Assembly: GCA_022567295.1 (NCBI GenBank)
Contig: JADFHE010000002.1
Span: forward strand, 65,196-107,018
DNA length: 41,823 nt
Origin: Pseudomonadota bacterium
GTDB lineage: Bacteria; Pseudomonadota; Gammaproteobacteria; Steroidobacterales; Woeseiaceae
Reading direction: 5' to 3'
The notes under the pieces are model-generated. The model was given only the letters and a program-made list of their open reading frames with translations, was not told where the DNA came from and searched no databases. Position 1 is the stretch's first letter, and every line of letters starts with the position of its first letter. This document shows positions 1 to 8,087 of the stretch, piece after piece. The position numbers were made by a program, and so were the translations under genes.

Positions 1-4
1 ATCA

Positions 5-1015
5 ATGAAACTGCAACAACTAAAATACCTACTGGCTATTGTCGACAACGGTTTGAATATCACCGCTGCCGCAGAACGTATGTACACAAGCCAGCCCGGC
101 GTTAGCAAGCAGCTGAAACTCCTCGAAGAAGAGCTGGGCATGCAGTTATTCACACGCAAAGGCAAAAGCCTTGGTGGCATAACGCCTGCCGGCCATCAGG
201 TCATCGGTCGGGCAAGAATCATCATGCGCGAAGCCGAAAATATCCGCAGTCTGGCCTCAGACTACTACGAGGAAAAGGAGGGTTCGCTATCGATTGCAAC
301 GACGCACACGCAGGCTCGTTACGTGTTGCCCGATATCGTGGCTGAATTTCGTAAGCGGTTCCCAAAGGTCGGGCTCAACCTCCACCAGGGAACCTCTGAA
401 CAAATCGCCGACATGGTAGCCGCCAATGATATCGACTTCGCGATTGCTACGGGCTCGAGTGAGCTGTTCGCCGATTTAATGTTAGTGCCGAGCTACCGCT
501 GGGACCGCGCAATCGTCGTTCCAAAAGGCCACGACCTCACCAAGCTTAATCGCAGAATTACGCTGCATGATCTCGCTAAGTTCCCGCTCGTCACTTATGT
601 GTTTAGTTTCGGTGGGCAATCTTCGCTGAAGCGCGCATTCGAGGACGAAGGCCTGGAGCCCGACGTCGTCTTTACGGCTCGCGATGCCGACGTCATCAAG
701 ACCTATGTTCGAATGGGCCTGGGTGTCGGCATAGTCGCGAGCATGGCAGCCGATTGCACGAACAATAAAGACCTGCAGGTGATCGATGCGGAAGGGTTGT
801 TCCCACGCAGCACAACCTGGATCGGCTACCGGAAAGACGCGGTGCTTCGTCGCTATATGTTTGATTTTATTCAATTATTTGCGCCGCACGTCTCATCTCA
901 GCAGCTCGACAACATTCGTCGCGCGACGTCGCAGGAAGACATCGATGAAATGTTCGACGCATCGAAATTACCGGTCCGCGGTGGCTGCGAGGAAGGCGTT
1001 ACTGAAGCTGCCTGA
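5..1015 (+). CDS. cysB: CysB-type LysR-family regulator of sulfur assimilation
   Basis: LysR-family activator, 336 residues, close to the usual 324 of CysB. An N-terminal winged helix-turn-helix (about residues 1-60, with TAAAERMYTSQPGVSKQLK) is followed by a periplasmic-binding-protein-like effector domain. The stretch TTHTQARYVLP starts at residue 99 and places T100, T102 and Q103 where CysB binds sulfate or acetylserine ligands; a Thr also sits at 149. In known CysB proteins N-acetylserine activates and sulfide or thiosulfate antagonise. The gene runs tail-to-tail into cysH, 6 bp apart, so regulator and target operon are linked, which supports the CysB assignment over Cbl. Only 4 bases precede the start, so its promoter lies outside the window. 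Confidence 0.93.
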   Translation: MKLQQLKYLLAIVDNGLNITAAAERMYTSQPGVSKQLKLLEEELGMQLFTRKGKSLGGITPAGHQVIGRARIIMREAENIRSLASDYYEEKEGSLSIATTHTQARYVLPDIVAEFRKRFPKVGLNLHQGTSEQIADMVAANDIDFAIATGSSELFADLMLVPSYRWDRAIVVPKGHDLTKLNRRITLHDLAKFPLVTYVFSFGGQSSLKRAFEDEGLEPDVVFTARDADVIKTYVRMGLGVGIVASMAADCTNNKDLQVIDAEGLFPRSTTWIGYRKDAVLRRYMFDFIQLFAPHVSSQQLDNIRRATSQEDIDEMFDASKLPVRGGCEEGVTEAA

Positions 1016-1021
1016 AATTCT

Positions 1022-1702
1022 TTATGCGGACTTCACCTCGGCAATCGACTTGCCAAAATCCAGTTCGTGCAGGCCACATTCACGCTTGAGTCCAAAGAAA
1101 CGCGTTTCCTCGATTGAGTCGACTTCTGCCAGCGATTTCGTCGTGTGTACGTCGCCGATCGAAACGTAGCCTTTTTCCCACAACGGGTGATACGGCAGCT
1201 TATGTTCTTGCAGATAATTGAAAACATCTTTGTCGGTCCAGTCGGCGATCGGGTACACCTTAAATCGATCGCCCGACGACTCAATGAACGGAATTTTCGC
1301 CCGATCGATTGACTGGTTGCGTCGCAGTCCGGAAAACCACGTACCGACATTCAGTTCTTCGATTGCACGTTGCATCGGTTCGACCTTATTGTTCTGGTTA
1401 TAGTCCTCAAGACCACGCAAGTCCTGTTCCCACCGTTTACCGTATCGAGCCTCTTGCCAGGCGTTCGAAATCTCTGGCTGGAAGACTTTGAGGTTAAGCG
1501 CCAGCCGGTCGGTCAATTCGTCGATGAACCGATAGGTTTCCGGGAACAGGTAACCCGTATCGATCAGCACGACCGATATATCCGGTTTCTGTCGCGTTAC
1601 GAGATGCAACATGACGGCAGACTGAGCACCGAAGCTGGAACTTACAATATGTTGCCCCGGCAATGTTCTTAGCGCCGATGCAACTCTGTCTTCAGCTGTC
1701 AT
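1022..1702 (-). CDS. cysH: Phosphoadenylyl-sulfate (PAPS) reductase
   Basis: Reduces PAPS to sulfite and adenosine 3',5'-bisphosphate using thioredoxin or glutaredoxin; cytoplasmic. The [14 protein letters not shown] stretch (about residues 21-34) is the nucleotide-binding loop, and the C-terminal ECGLHEL carries the catalytic Cys209. It is the only cysteine in the protein: the CC...CxxC ligands of the iron-sulfur APS reductases are absent, so this is the PAPS-specific, cluster-free type found in enterobacteria. The start overlaps the end of cysI by 11 nt, indicating a translationally coupled third gene of a cysJIH operon. Length 226 residues, slightly shorter than the 244 of E. coli. Confidence 0.94.
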   Translation of the reverse strand: MTAEDRVASALRTLPGQHIVSSSFGAQSAVMLHLVTRQKPDISVVLIDTGYLFPETYRFIDELTDRLALNLKVFQPEISNAWQEARYGKRWEQDLRGLEDYNQNNKVEPMQRAIEELNVGTWFSGLRRNQSIDRAKIPFIESSGDRFKVYPIADWTDKDVFNYLQEHKLPYHPLWEKGYVSIGDVHTTKSLAEVDSIEETRFFGLKRECGLHELDFGKSIAEVKSA

Positions 1703-3386
1703 GGATATGCCTCCCTGCCGTTACTTCCCGCACTGCGCCGGTACGGACAAGGAAATCGCCGAAATGCTCAGCCTCGTTCTTGTCCGCAGCAAATCTTGCG
1801 AACAACGGGTCAAGCGCTGCCAGAATTTCTTGTTCGTTCGCATTATCGAGGTAGGGTGCGCCCAAACGCTCGCCGGCAAATCCTGCGCCCAGGAATATCG
1901 TGTATCGACCGGGGCCCTTGCCGACCAGTCCAATCTCTGCGATATACGGTCGCGCGCACCCATTTGGGCAACCCGTCATGCGTATCGTTATCGGCTCATC
2001 GGCGAGGCCATGCAGTTTCAACCCGGCATCCAGCTTGTCGATCAGCGACGGCAGATAGCGCTCGCTTTCGGCCATAGCCAGCCCGCAGGTCGGGAACGCA
2101 ACGCAGGCCATGGAATTGAGTCGCAGCGGACTAGCGCGCGTACTGTTTTTGATACCGTGCTCGACCAGTATCGATTCAATTTTCTTTTTGTCCGCGCCAG
2201 CAACCTTGCTGATGATCAGATTCTGATTCGGTGTGAGTCGAAATTCCACGTTATGCAGTTGCGCAATAGTGCGTAGCCCACTGAGCAATCGTCGATCACC
2301 GACATCGCCTATCCGACCGTTCTCTACGAACAATCCGTAGTGCCAGGCACCGACATCGTCCTGCTGCCAGCCGTAAACATCGCCATTCGCGACAAATGCG
2401 TATTTTTCCGCCGCTGCAAACGTCACTCCGGAACGCTTTTCGACCTCTTCACGAAACCACTCAACTCCACCATCATCGATCGTGTACTTGAGGCGTGCAT
2501 GCTTGCGATTGGTTCTGTCGCCGTTATCGCGCTGCGTCGTGACGATCGCCTCGGCGACCGCAAGCACATCTTGGAATTTGATAAACCCAAGGACGTCGCC
2601 GAGTCGCGGGTAGGTATCGGTTTCGCCATGGCTCATGCCCATGCCACCGCCAACCGTCACGTTGAACCCGGCAATGCTCCCATCTCTGATTATCGTTATG
2701 AAGCCCAGGTCCTGGGCAAACACATCCACGTCGTTCTGCGGTGGAATGACAAACGCTACTTTAAATTTGCGCGGTAGGTAGGTATCACCGTATATCGGCT
2801 CAATCTCGGCTTTCGACGATTGAATTTTTTCGCCATCCAACCAAATCTCGTGGTACGCACGACTTTTCGGCATCAGGTGTTCGGACAGTGCCTCGGCGTA
2901 CTGTTGAACTTCACGGTGTATCGACGATAACGAGGGCAGCGGTGGCGACATGACATTGCGATTCACGTCTCCGCATGCCGCAATTGTATCGAGTGTCAAC
3001 TGGTTGATCTCGGCGATCGTCTGTTTGAGGTTGCGCTTGACGACACCGTGATACTGGATCGCCTGGCGGGTTGTCAGACGAATCGTTTGATTGGCGTGCG
3101 TCGTCGCAATTCGATCCAGACCTAACCATTGGGTAGTCGTCAGGAGCCCGCCAGGGATACGCGCCCGAATCATGAAGCTGTACGCTGGCTCGAGTTTCTG
3201 GCGTTTGCGCTCGCTGCGAATGTCGCGGTCGTCCTGCTGATAGATGCCATGGAATTTGGACAACTGAGTATCGGGCTCGGAAATTGCTCCTGTCAGCGGA
3301 TCGACAAGCCCTTCCGCGATCGTGCCGCGCAGATGCCGACTCGCTGCTTTGATGTTCTCGACTTCCGTCACGCCTTGACCGCTCAT
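1692..3386 (-). CDS. cysI: Sulfite reductase (NADPH) hemoprotein beta subunit
   Basis: Carries out the six-electron reduction of sulfite to sulfide at a siroheme coupled to a [4Fe-4S] cluster. The cluster ligands are visible as C428-x5-C434 (CVAFPTC) and C473-x3-C477 (CPNGC), the same spacing as in E. coli CysI with an offset of six residues. Two ferredoxin-like and two siroheme domains are expected in 564 residues, the usual length (about 570). The start codon overlaps the cysJ stop by one base (TGATG), and the 3' end overlaps cysH by 11 nt. The partner flavoprotein is encoded directly upstream. No anomalies were seen. Confidence 0.96.
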   Translation of the reverse strand: MSGQGVTEVENIKAASRHLRGTIAEGLVDPLTGAISEPDTQLSKFHGIYQQDDRDIRSERKRQKLEPAYSFMIRARIPGGLLTTTQWLGLDRIATTHANQTIRLTTRQAIQYHGVVKRNLKQTIAEINQLTLDTIAACGDVNRNVMSPPLPSLSSIHREVQQYAEALSEHLMPKSRAYHEIWLDGEKIQSSKAEIEPIYGDTYLPRKFKVAFVIPPQNDVDVFAQDLGFITIIRDGSIAGFNVTVGGGMGMSHGETDTYPRLGDVLGFIKFQDVLAVAEAIVTTQRDNGDRTNRKHARLKYTIDDGGVEWFREEVEKRSGVTFAAAEKYAFVANGDVYGWQQDDVGAWHYGLFVENGRIGDVGDRRLLSGLRTIAQLHNVEFRLTPNQNLIISKVAGADKKKIESILVEHGIKNSTRASPLRLNSMACVAFPTCGLAMAESERYLPSLIDKLDAGLKLHGLADEPITIRMTGCPNGCARPYIAEIGLVGKGPGRYTIFLGAGFAGERLGAPYLDNANEQEILAALDPLFARFAADKNEAEHFGDFLVRTGAVREVTAGRHIHDS

Positions 3387-5179
3387 CAGTACACGTCGCG
3401 CTGGTAGCGCCCTGCGGCGCGCAGCTCCTTGAGCTTCTCTGCAGCCGCACCCTCGTCAAGACCGCCGTGAGAAACAAGTACGTCGATAAGCGCATCATTG
3501 ACGTCCCCCGCCATTACCTTGGCGTCACCACAGACGTAAATAGCCGCACCTTTTTGAATCCATCGATACAACTCGGCACCGTTTTCACGAATCCGGTCCT
3601 GCACGTAGATTTTCTGTCGTTGATCGCGTGAAAATGCGACGTCGAGTCGCTGCAGGTGCCCCTCTCTCAGGTGTCGTTGCCATTCGAGCTGGTACAGGAA
3701 GTCGCTACCGAAGTTGCGATCGCCGAAGAACAACCAGTTACCACCCTTCGCATTCTGTTCGGCACGCTCTTCCACGAATGCACGAAACGGAGCAACACCG
3801 GTACCGGGGCCGATCATGATAATCGGGACGTCAGGTCCGGGTAGCCGAAAACGGGTATTGCGTTCTACGAACACCGAGACCGTGTCGCCAGCTTGCGAGC
3901 GTTCGGCCAGCTGCGTGGACGCGGCACCCCAGTGTTCTCTGCCAAAAGCGTCATAATGCACTGCCGCGACAGTCAGGTGAACTTCATCAGGGTTCGCAAC
4001 AAGGCTCGATGATATCGAATACGACCTCGGGATCAGGCGGCGTAACATGTCAACAAATTGTTGTGCGTCGATTGCGGCCGGATAATGGCGAATAACGTCA
4101 ATAATTTGATGATTGTCCACGAAACCGGTAAGTGTTGACGGATCTCCTGTATCCAGTAACGACGATAACGTTTCGTCACCTGCAACGGCAGCCCAGGCTC
4201 GCAGGAACCCCAGATTAATGGCCGTAATCTCAAGTGACTGTCGTAATGCGTCTGCCAGTTTTAGCGATTCATTGCGTACGGAAACGACAGCGTCACTTTC
4301 CAGGCTTAGCACCGACAGCAATTCCGCAACCAATTGCGGTGGGTTCTCCACGACAACGGCCAGGGAATCGCCTGGCTCGTAGGTCAGCCCGGAGCCTTCA
4401 ATCGACAATTCGATGTGGCGGACGTCCTTGCTCGAAGATCCACCGGTTATTTTCTGATTGACGAGAACTTCGGCCGGAAAAGGGTTGTTTTTATCGTATG
4501 CCGACACACTCTCAACTGCGCGCAGCAATGGCACGGCTGGCATGTTGCCTCTGTCGAGCAGGCTGGGCAGCCCCGAAATGACACGTTCCGACCAAGCGTG
4601 TGCCAGATCGTCGTAGTCAAGATCGCACTCAGTCAGCACAGCAAATCGTTCCGCGCCCAGTTCACTCAGACGCGTATCGAATTCGCGGCCCGTTTGGCAG
4701 AAATTGACATAGCTGCTGTCACCCAGTGCCAGCACCGAGTACTTCAGGTCCGCCAGCTTCGGGGCCCTTTTCGACATCAGGAACTCGTAAAAGAGTTCGG
4801 CATCATCCGGTGGCTCACCTTCGCCGTGCGTGCTGATGACAATCGTCACGAGCGACTCGCGCTTTAGATTTGCCGGTTTGTATTCAGCCAGGCTCACGGC
4901 GTTCGCGGCAAACCCCTGTGACGCAGCCTGGCGTGCCAGCGCCCTGGCAATCTCCTCACCATTGCCAGTCTGCGAGCCAAACAGGATGGTCAGCTTATCG
5001 TCGCTGCCGGTAACAGGAGTGATGGCGGCGGGCGCCGCATGGTCTCCGGCTGCGGCCAGCCCCGCCGTATAACCCGATATCCACTGCAATTGTTGCGGCG
5101 ACAATCCGGACACCGCCGTGTGCAGATTATTCGCCTGTTCAGCGTCCAGCGGCAAAACGCCAGTGGGCAAACCACTCAT
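3386..5179 (-). CDS. cysJ: Sulfite reductase (NADPH) flavoprotein alpha subunit
   Basis: Diflavin reductase that passes electrons from NADPH through FAD and FMN to CysI. In order: an N-terminal helical leader, a flavodoxin domain starting with GSQTGNGEEIARALA, an FAD domain with PRSYSISSS, and an NADPH domain with GPGTGVAPFRAFVEER. It ends in GRYQRDVY, the typical C-terminus with terminal Tyr. I chose the ATG at 5179 (597 residues; E. coli 599) because CAGGAG lies 8-9 nt before it. Two ATGs a few codons upstream (5203 and 5200) lack a ribosome binding site. First gene of the cysJIH operon. Confidence 0.95.
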   Translation of the reverse strand: MSGLPTGVLPLDAEQANNLHTAVSGLSPQQLQWISGYTAGLAAAGDHAAPAAITPVTGSDDKLTILFGSQTGNGEEIARALARQAASQGFAANAVSLAEYKPANLKRESLVTIVISTHGEGEPPDDAELFYEFLMSKRAPKLADLKYSVLALGDSSYVNFCQTGREFDTRLSELGAERFAVLTECDLDYDDLAHAWSERVISGLPSLLDRGNMPAVPLLRAVESVSAYDKNNPFPAEVLVNQKITGGSSSKDVRHIELSIEGSGLTYEPGDSLAVVVENPPQLVAELLSVLSLESDAVVSVRNESLKLADALRQSLEITAINLGFLRAWAAVAGDETLSSLLDTGDPSTLTGFVDNHQIIDVIRHYPAAIDAQQFVDMLRRLIPRSYSISSSLVANPDEVHLTVAAVHYDAFGREHWGAASTQLAERSQAGDTVSVFVERNTRFRLPGPDVPIIMIGPGTGVAPFRAFVEERAEQNAKGGNWLFFGDRNFGSDFLYQLEWQRHLREGHLQRLDVAFSRDQRQKIYVQDRIRENGAELYRWIQKGAAIYVCGDAKVMAGDVNDALIDVLVSHGGLDEGAAAEKLKELRAAGRYQRDVY

Positions 5180-5275
5180 CGCAGCAACTCCTGAATACAT
5201 CAAGACCGCGCTGCAATGCGCGGCCAGTCGAAGTTACCTTAGGGGGGTGCCGTTACGACGTGAACGGTTTGTTGG

Positions 5276-5304
5276 TTATCCGCTTATAACGAGCGCTTAT
5301 ATCG
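5276..5304 (-). promoter_or_regulatory. Possible CysB-binding/promoter region of cysJIH
   Basis: The 135 bp between the SH3-protein stop and the chosen cysJ start must hold the cysJIH promoter. Within it, CGCTTAT occurs twice on the plus strand (5281-5287 and 5294-5300), a direct repeat with 13-nt periodicity in a locally AT-rich stretch. CysB sites are long and poorly conserved, so this is a candidate only. I could not fix a convincing -10/-35 pair. Confidence 0.3.
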
Positions 5305-5314
5305 CGCATTCTCA

Positions 5315-5914
5315 CTAGTAAATGCGGATACCACCGTGGCGCAAGCGACTGCGGCGATCGACCCACCACAGCCCGAGCAGGAAGCCGACAATCAGACAAA
5401 CTCCGGTCGCAGCGGCGACCCAGCTCAACGGCAGGCTGCCCTTGTATTGTTCTTTGAGGCCCGCGACGCTGGCATTTTCCTCTTCAAGTTCAGCGATGCG
5501 TGCATTGGTGTCGGTGAGCTGCGATTCGAATTGCGCTGCGTCGTTTCTCAATGCCGCGATTGTCGCTGCAGGCGCGGCAAATGATCGTTTGGTCTGTTCC
5601 AGGTCCGCTGCCAATGCGTCGCGTTCAGCAATCGTTTCGGCAACAATCAGCTTAGCCGGCTTGTCGTTGACCAGGTAGGCCGCCTTGACCCAACCTTCTG
5701 TCGCATCGGGCAAGCGCACGTTGGCGTAGTTTCGGTCGCGCGACATTATCTCCATCTCCTGACCGCTCTCGAGCGTCCGAAACGGCCGCCCGCTGGTATC
5801 CGCAGCCTCGTAAAGGCCAAGCCGAAGGTTGTCTGTAACGTATGCTGTTTCGGCCACTGCTGTCAGTGGCGACAGCGCCAACAGCCCGATAAGTCCCCAA
5901 AACCCTGGACGCAT
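5315..5914 (-). CDS. SH3-domain protein with coiled coil and C-terminal anchor (TIGR04211/YgiM-like)
   Basis: A 199-residue exported protein. A signal peptide (MRPGFWGLIGLLALSPLTAVAE) is followed by a bacterial SH3 domain (about residues 25-90, with AAYLVNDKPA at its end), then a coiled coil (about 95-160, rich in E, L, A and R). A C-terminal membrane helix (WVAAATGVCLIVGFLLGLWW) and a basic tail RRSRLRHGG come last. This is the YgiM/TIGR04211 layout, in which the SH3 domain faces the periplasm. The start at 5914 is preceded by GGAGAGAG. It lies 56 bp behind the PBP4 gene on the same strand and may be its last co-transcribed partner. The precise function of the family is unknown. Confidence 0.8.
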   Translation of the reverse strand: MRPGFWGLIGLLALSPLTAVAETAYVTDNLRLGLYEAADTSGRPFRTLESGQEMEIMSRDRNYANVRLPDATEGWVKAAYLVNDKPAKLIVAETIAERDALAADLEQTKRSFAAPAATIAALRNDAAQFESQLTDTNARIAELEEENASVAGLKEQYKGSLPLSWVAAATGVCLIVGFLLGLWWVDRRSRLRHGGIRIY

Positions 5915-5970
5915 TTTCTCTCTCCATAGCACGCCGCGAGTGTACTACACGCAACGCTGAAGTCGCTGAC

Positions 5971-7380
5971 CTATTGCTCGTAAAGCCAGCGCAGCAACGC
6001 CTCCTGTACTTCTTCGCCTGGGCCACGATGAATATTTTCAAAGTTTTGCATCGCTACAATTACGAATCGACGTCCGGATCTTGATTGCAGGTAACCTGCA
6101 ATTGCCGTGACATGATCGAGCGAGCCCGTTTTTAAATGCGCCTTGCCCAGCAGGTCCGCATCGTTGAAGCGGCGGCGAAGCGTTCCATCCAGACCCGACA
6201 GTGCCATGGAGGCAAGATATTCCGGCATGTACGGCTGCCGCCACGCAAACTGCAACATTTCCGCCATGTCTTTGGCTGTCGTTCGGGTGTTTCTCGACAG
6301 TCCCGCGCCATTCTCTATGGCAATTTTCGTCGACGCGAGTCCATTATCCGTCAGCCACTTTGAAATCACTGCCTTGCCGCTTTCCTCGGTGCCCGGCGCA
6401 CCGTTCGCCTCGGCGCCCAGCGTATACAACAACTGCCGGACCATGACGTTATTGCTGTGTTTGTTGATGCGCGCGATCATATCAGTGAGCGGCAGCGAGT
6501 CGAACGACAACAGCGGTTCGGCATCTTCTTCTACGATGACGTTTCGCCAACCGCCCTCGAACAAACCACCCGAGTCTCGCCACAGGGAGCCAAATAGCCC
6601 ATAGACGAACTCATTGTGGGTCAGCGCCGCTCTGTCCATGGAATAACGATCGCAGCCGCTGGGAAACTGCCCCGAAAACGTCACCTCGTCAATCGCATTG
6701 TTGGCCGTAATGGTGATGCCGCGTTGATAGCCACGGCAGCGGCCATTGGCAAGGCCGAGCCGATTCTTGACGCCAAGGTTTTCAAGCGGCGGGTCCAGTC
6801 GAACCTTGACCGTACCTGCTTCGTGATCGGGTTCGAACCAGTACCTCACAACCTTGAAATTCATGAGCAGCGCGTTAGGCGCGACGTTATACGCACGCAG
6901 CGGCTGGCGATCGAAAGCCGCCGGGTCATAATCTCCGACGTCAAACCAACTGTCATCGAGCAGCAAATCCCCTGTTATTTCCCGCACACCGGCGTGTCGG
7001 ATGTTGCGCAACAATTGCCAGACACGTTCGGTAACCAGAAACGGATCGCCATAGCCCTTGAGCAGCAGATCACCATCGAGTCGGCCGCTGCTGAGCTTCC
7101 CCTTTGCGTACACGTCGGTGCGCCAGCGATAGGCGGGGCCCAGAACATCCAGCGCGACAAGTGTCGTCAATAACTTGATGGTTGATGCGGGATTGCGTGC
7201 TTCGTCGCTTCGCCATTGCAGAACCGTTTCACCCGTTTCGACGTCAGCGACAAACACACTCAGCGAATCGTGTGCAATATTCCGCGCGTCCAAAGCACTG
7301 CGGATACGGCCGGGCAGCTCCGTTTCTGCGGCCTGCACACTCATCGCCAGTACCAGCACCAGGGTTGCGAACCGTCTCAT
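5971..7380 (-). CDS. dacB: D-alanyl-D-alanine carboxypeptidase/endopeptidase (PBP4 family)
   Basis: Periplasmic class C penicillin-binding protein that trims and cleaves peptidoglycan cross-links. After a signal peptide (cleavage near VQAAE), the three active-site motifs are present: S66-T-I-K69, SNN in KHSNNVMVRQ, and KTG in HLKTGSLDHV. The long insertion between the first two motifs is typical of PBP4. Length 469 residues, normal (E. coli 477). Its ATG overlaps the stop of the upstream TVP38 gene by 4 nt, so the two are translationally coupled. The context with a membrane protein and a sigma-54 activator suggests regulated cell-wall remodelling; that is inference. Confidence 0.93.
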   Translation of the reverse strand: MRRFATLVLVLAMSVQAAETELPGRIRSALDARNIAHDSLSVFVADVETGETVLQWRSDEARNPASTIKLLTTLVALDVLGPAYRWRTDVYAKGKLSSGRLDGDLLLKGYGDPFLVTERVWQLLRNIRHAGVREITGDLLLDDSWFDVGDYDPAAFDRQPLRAYNVAPNALLMNFKVVRYWFEPDHEAGTVKVRLDPPLENLGVKNRLGLANGRCRGYQRGITITANNAIDEVTFSGQFPSGCDRYSMDRAALTHNEFVYGLFGSLWRDSGGLFEGGWRNVIVEEDAEPLLSFDSLPLTDMIARINKHSNNVMVRQLLYTLGAEANGAPGTEESGKAVISKWLTDNGLASTKIAIENGAGLSRNTRTTAKDMAEMLQFAWRQPYMPEYLASMALSGLDGTLRRRFNDADLLGKAHLKTGSLDHVTAIAGYLQSRSGRRFVIVAMQNFENIHRGPGEEVQEALLRWLYEQ

Positions 7381-8087
7381 ACTGTCGATTCCATTTTTTC
7401 CTGATTATTCAGATGTCTCTCCAGGACGCGAGTTGCCGTACGGTGAATCACCAAGGCCGCAGCAATAACCGCAATGAGGCCGGCACCCAATATCCAGTAT
7501 CCCAGCTCTGGCGGAGCCGCCTCTCCCGACAGTATCTGACCCATATCGCGAGCCAAGGTGCCGACATAGACAAACAGAGCAACGGCCGGCAGCATCCCGA
7601 TTCCAGTTGCGAACAGGTGTGTGCGCGCATTCACCGAGGTTGCACCGTATGCGTAGTTCAACAGGTTAAACGGGATGATGAGAGACAGTCGCGTCAGAAT
7701 AACGACCAGAAAAGCCCGCTCGCGCAGTGCGGCCTCAAGCGCTCGCATGCGTCGCTTGTCTGACACCTTTTTTCGTACCCAGGGCCGCGCGACCCAACGA
7801 CCGAACTCGAACGCGCATTGCGCTCCCAGTGGAATAGCGAACACCGCGAAAACGAATCCCGGCAGGAATCCGAACAGGAAACCACCGATCATCATTACTA
7901 CAGAGCCCGGCAGAAACAACACGGTTCCGACCACAACAAAAACCATGTAAACAATCGGACCGGCTACCGGATGTTGTCGGCCCCAGTCCACCAGCAGCGC
8001 GACCCACTCCGACAGAGGGAACAGATAGAGGCTGGCCGCCATTGCAACGATGACCAGCAGCAGACTGATTCTGTTCCCAGACGCCAC
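7377..8087 (-). CDS. TVP38/TMEM64 (DedA-superfamily/VTT) membrane protein
   Basis: Inner-membrane protein of 236 residues. The VTT/SNARE-associated core is recognisable: GTVLFLPGSVVMMIGGFLFG, then FEFGRWVARPWV, and the arginine-bearing LTRLSLIIPFNLLNYAYG segment; about six hydrophobic segments in all. Relatives are implicated in lipid scrambling or undecaprenyl-phosphate recycling, but the substrate of this subgroup is not known. It starts with GTG, which overlaps the stop of the sigma-54 activator by one base (TAGTG), and its end overlaps dacB by 4 nt. It is therefore the middle gene of a coupled activator-TVP38-PBP4 operon. Confidence 0.88.
   Translation of the reverse strand: MASGNRISLLLVIVAMAASLYLFPLSEWVALLVDWGRQHPVAGPIVYMVFVVVGTVLFLPGSVVMMIGGFLFGFLPGFVFAVFAIPLGAQCAFEFGRWVARPWVRKKVSDKRRMRALEAALRERAFLVVILTRLSLIIPFNLLNYAYGATSVNARTHLFATGIGMLPAVALFVYVGTLARDMGQILSGEAAPPELGYWILGAGLIAVIAAALVIHRTATRVLERHLNNQEKMESTV

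Noticed and set aside
2340-2777. Long plus-strand open frames opposite cysI, dacB (6143-6604) and the amidohydrolase (27779-28348)
   Set aside because: They are antisense shadows of well-supported genes with family motifs on the other strand; products show no recognisable domain.
4530-4549. TGGCACGGCTGGCATGTTGC as a possible second sigma-54 promoter
   Set aside because: The GG-to-GC spacing does not match -24/-12, and it lies inside cysJ.
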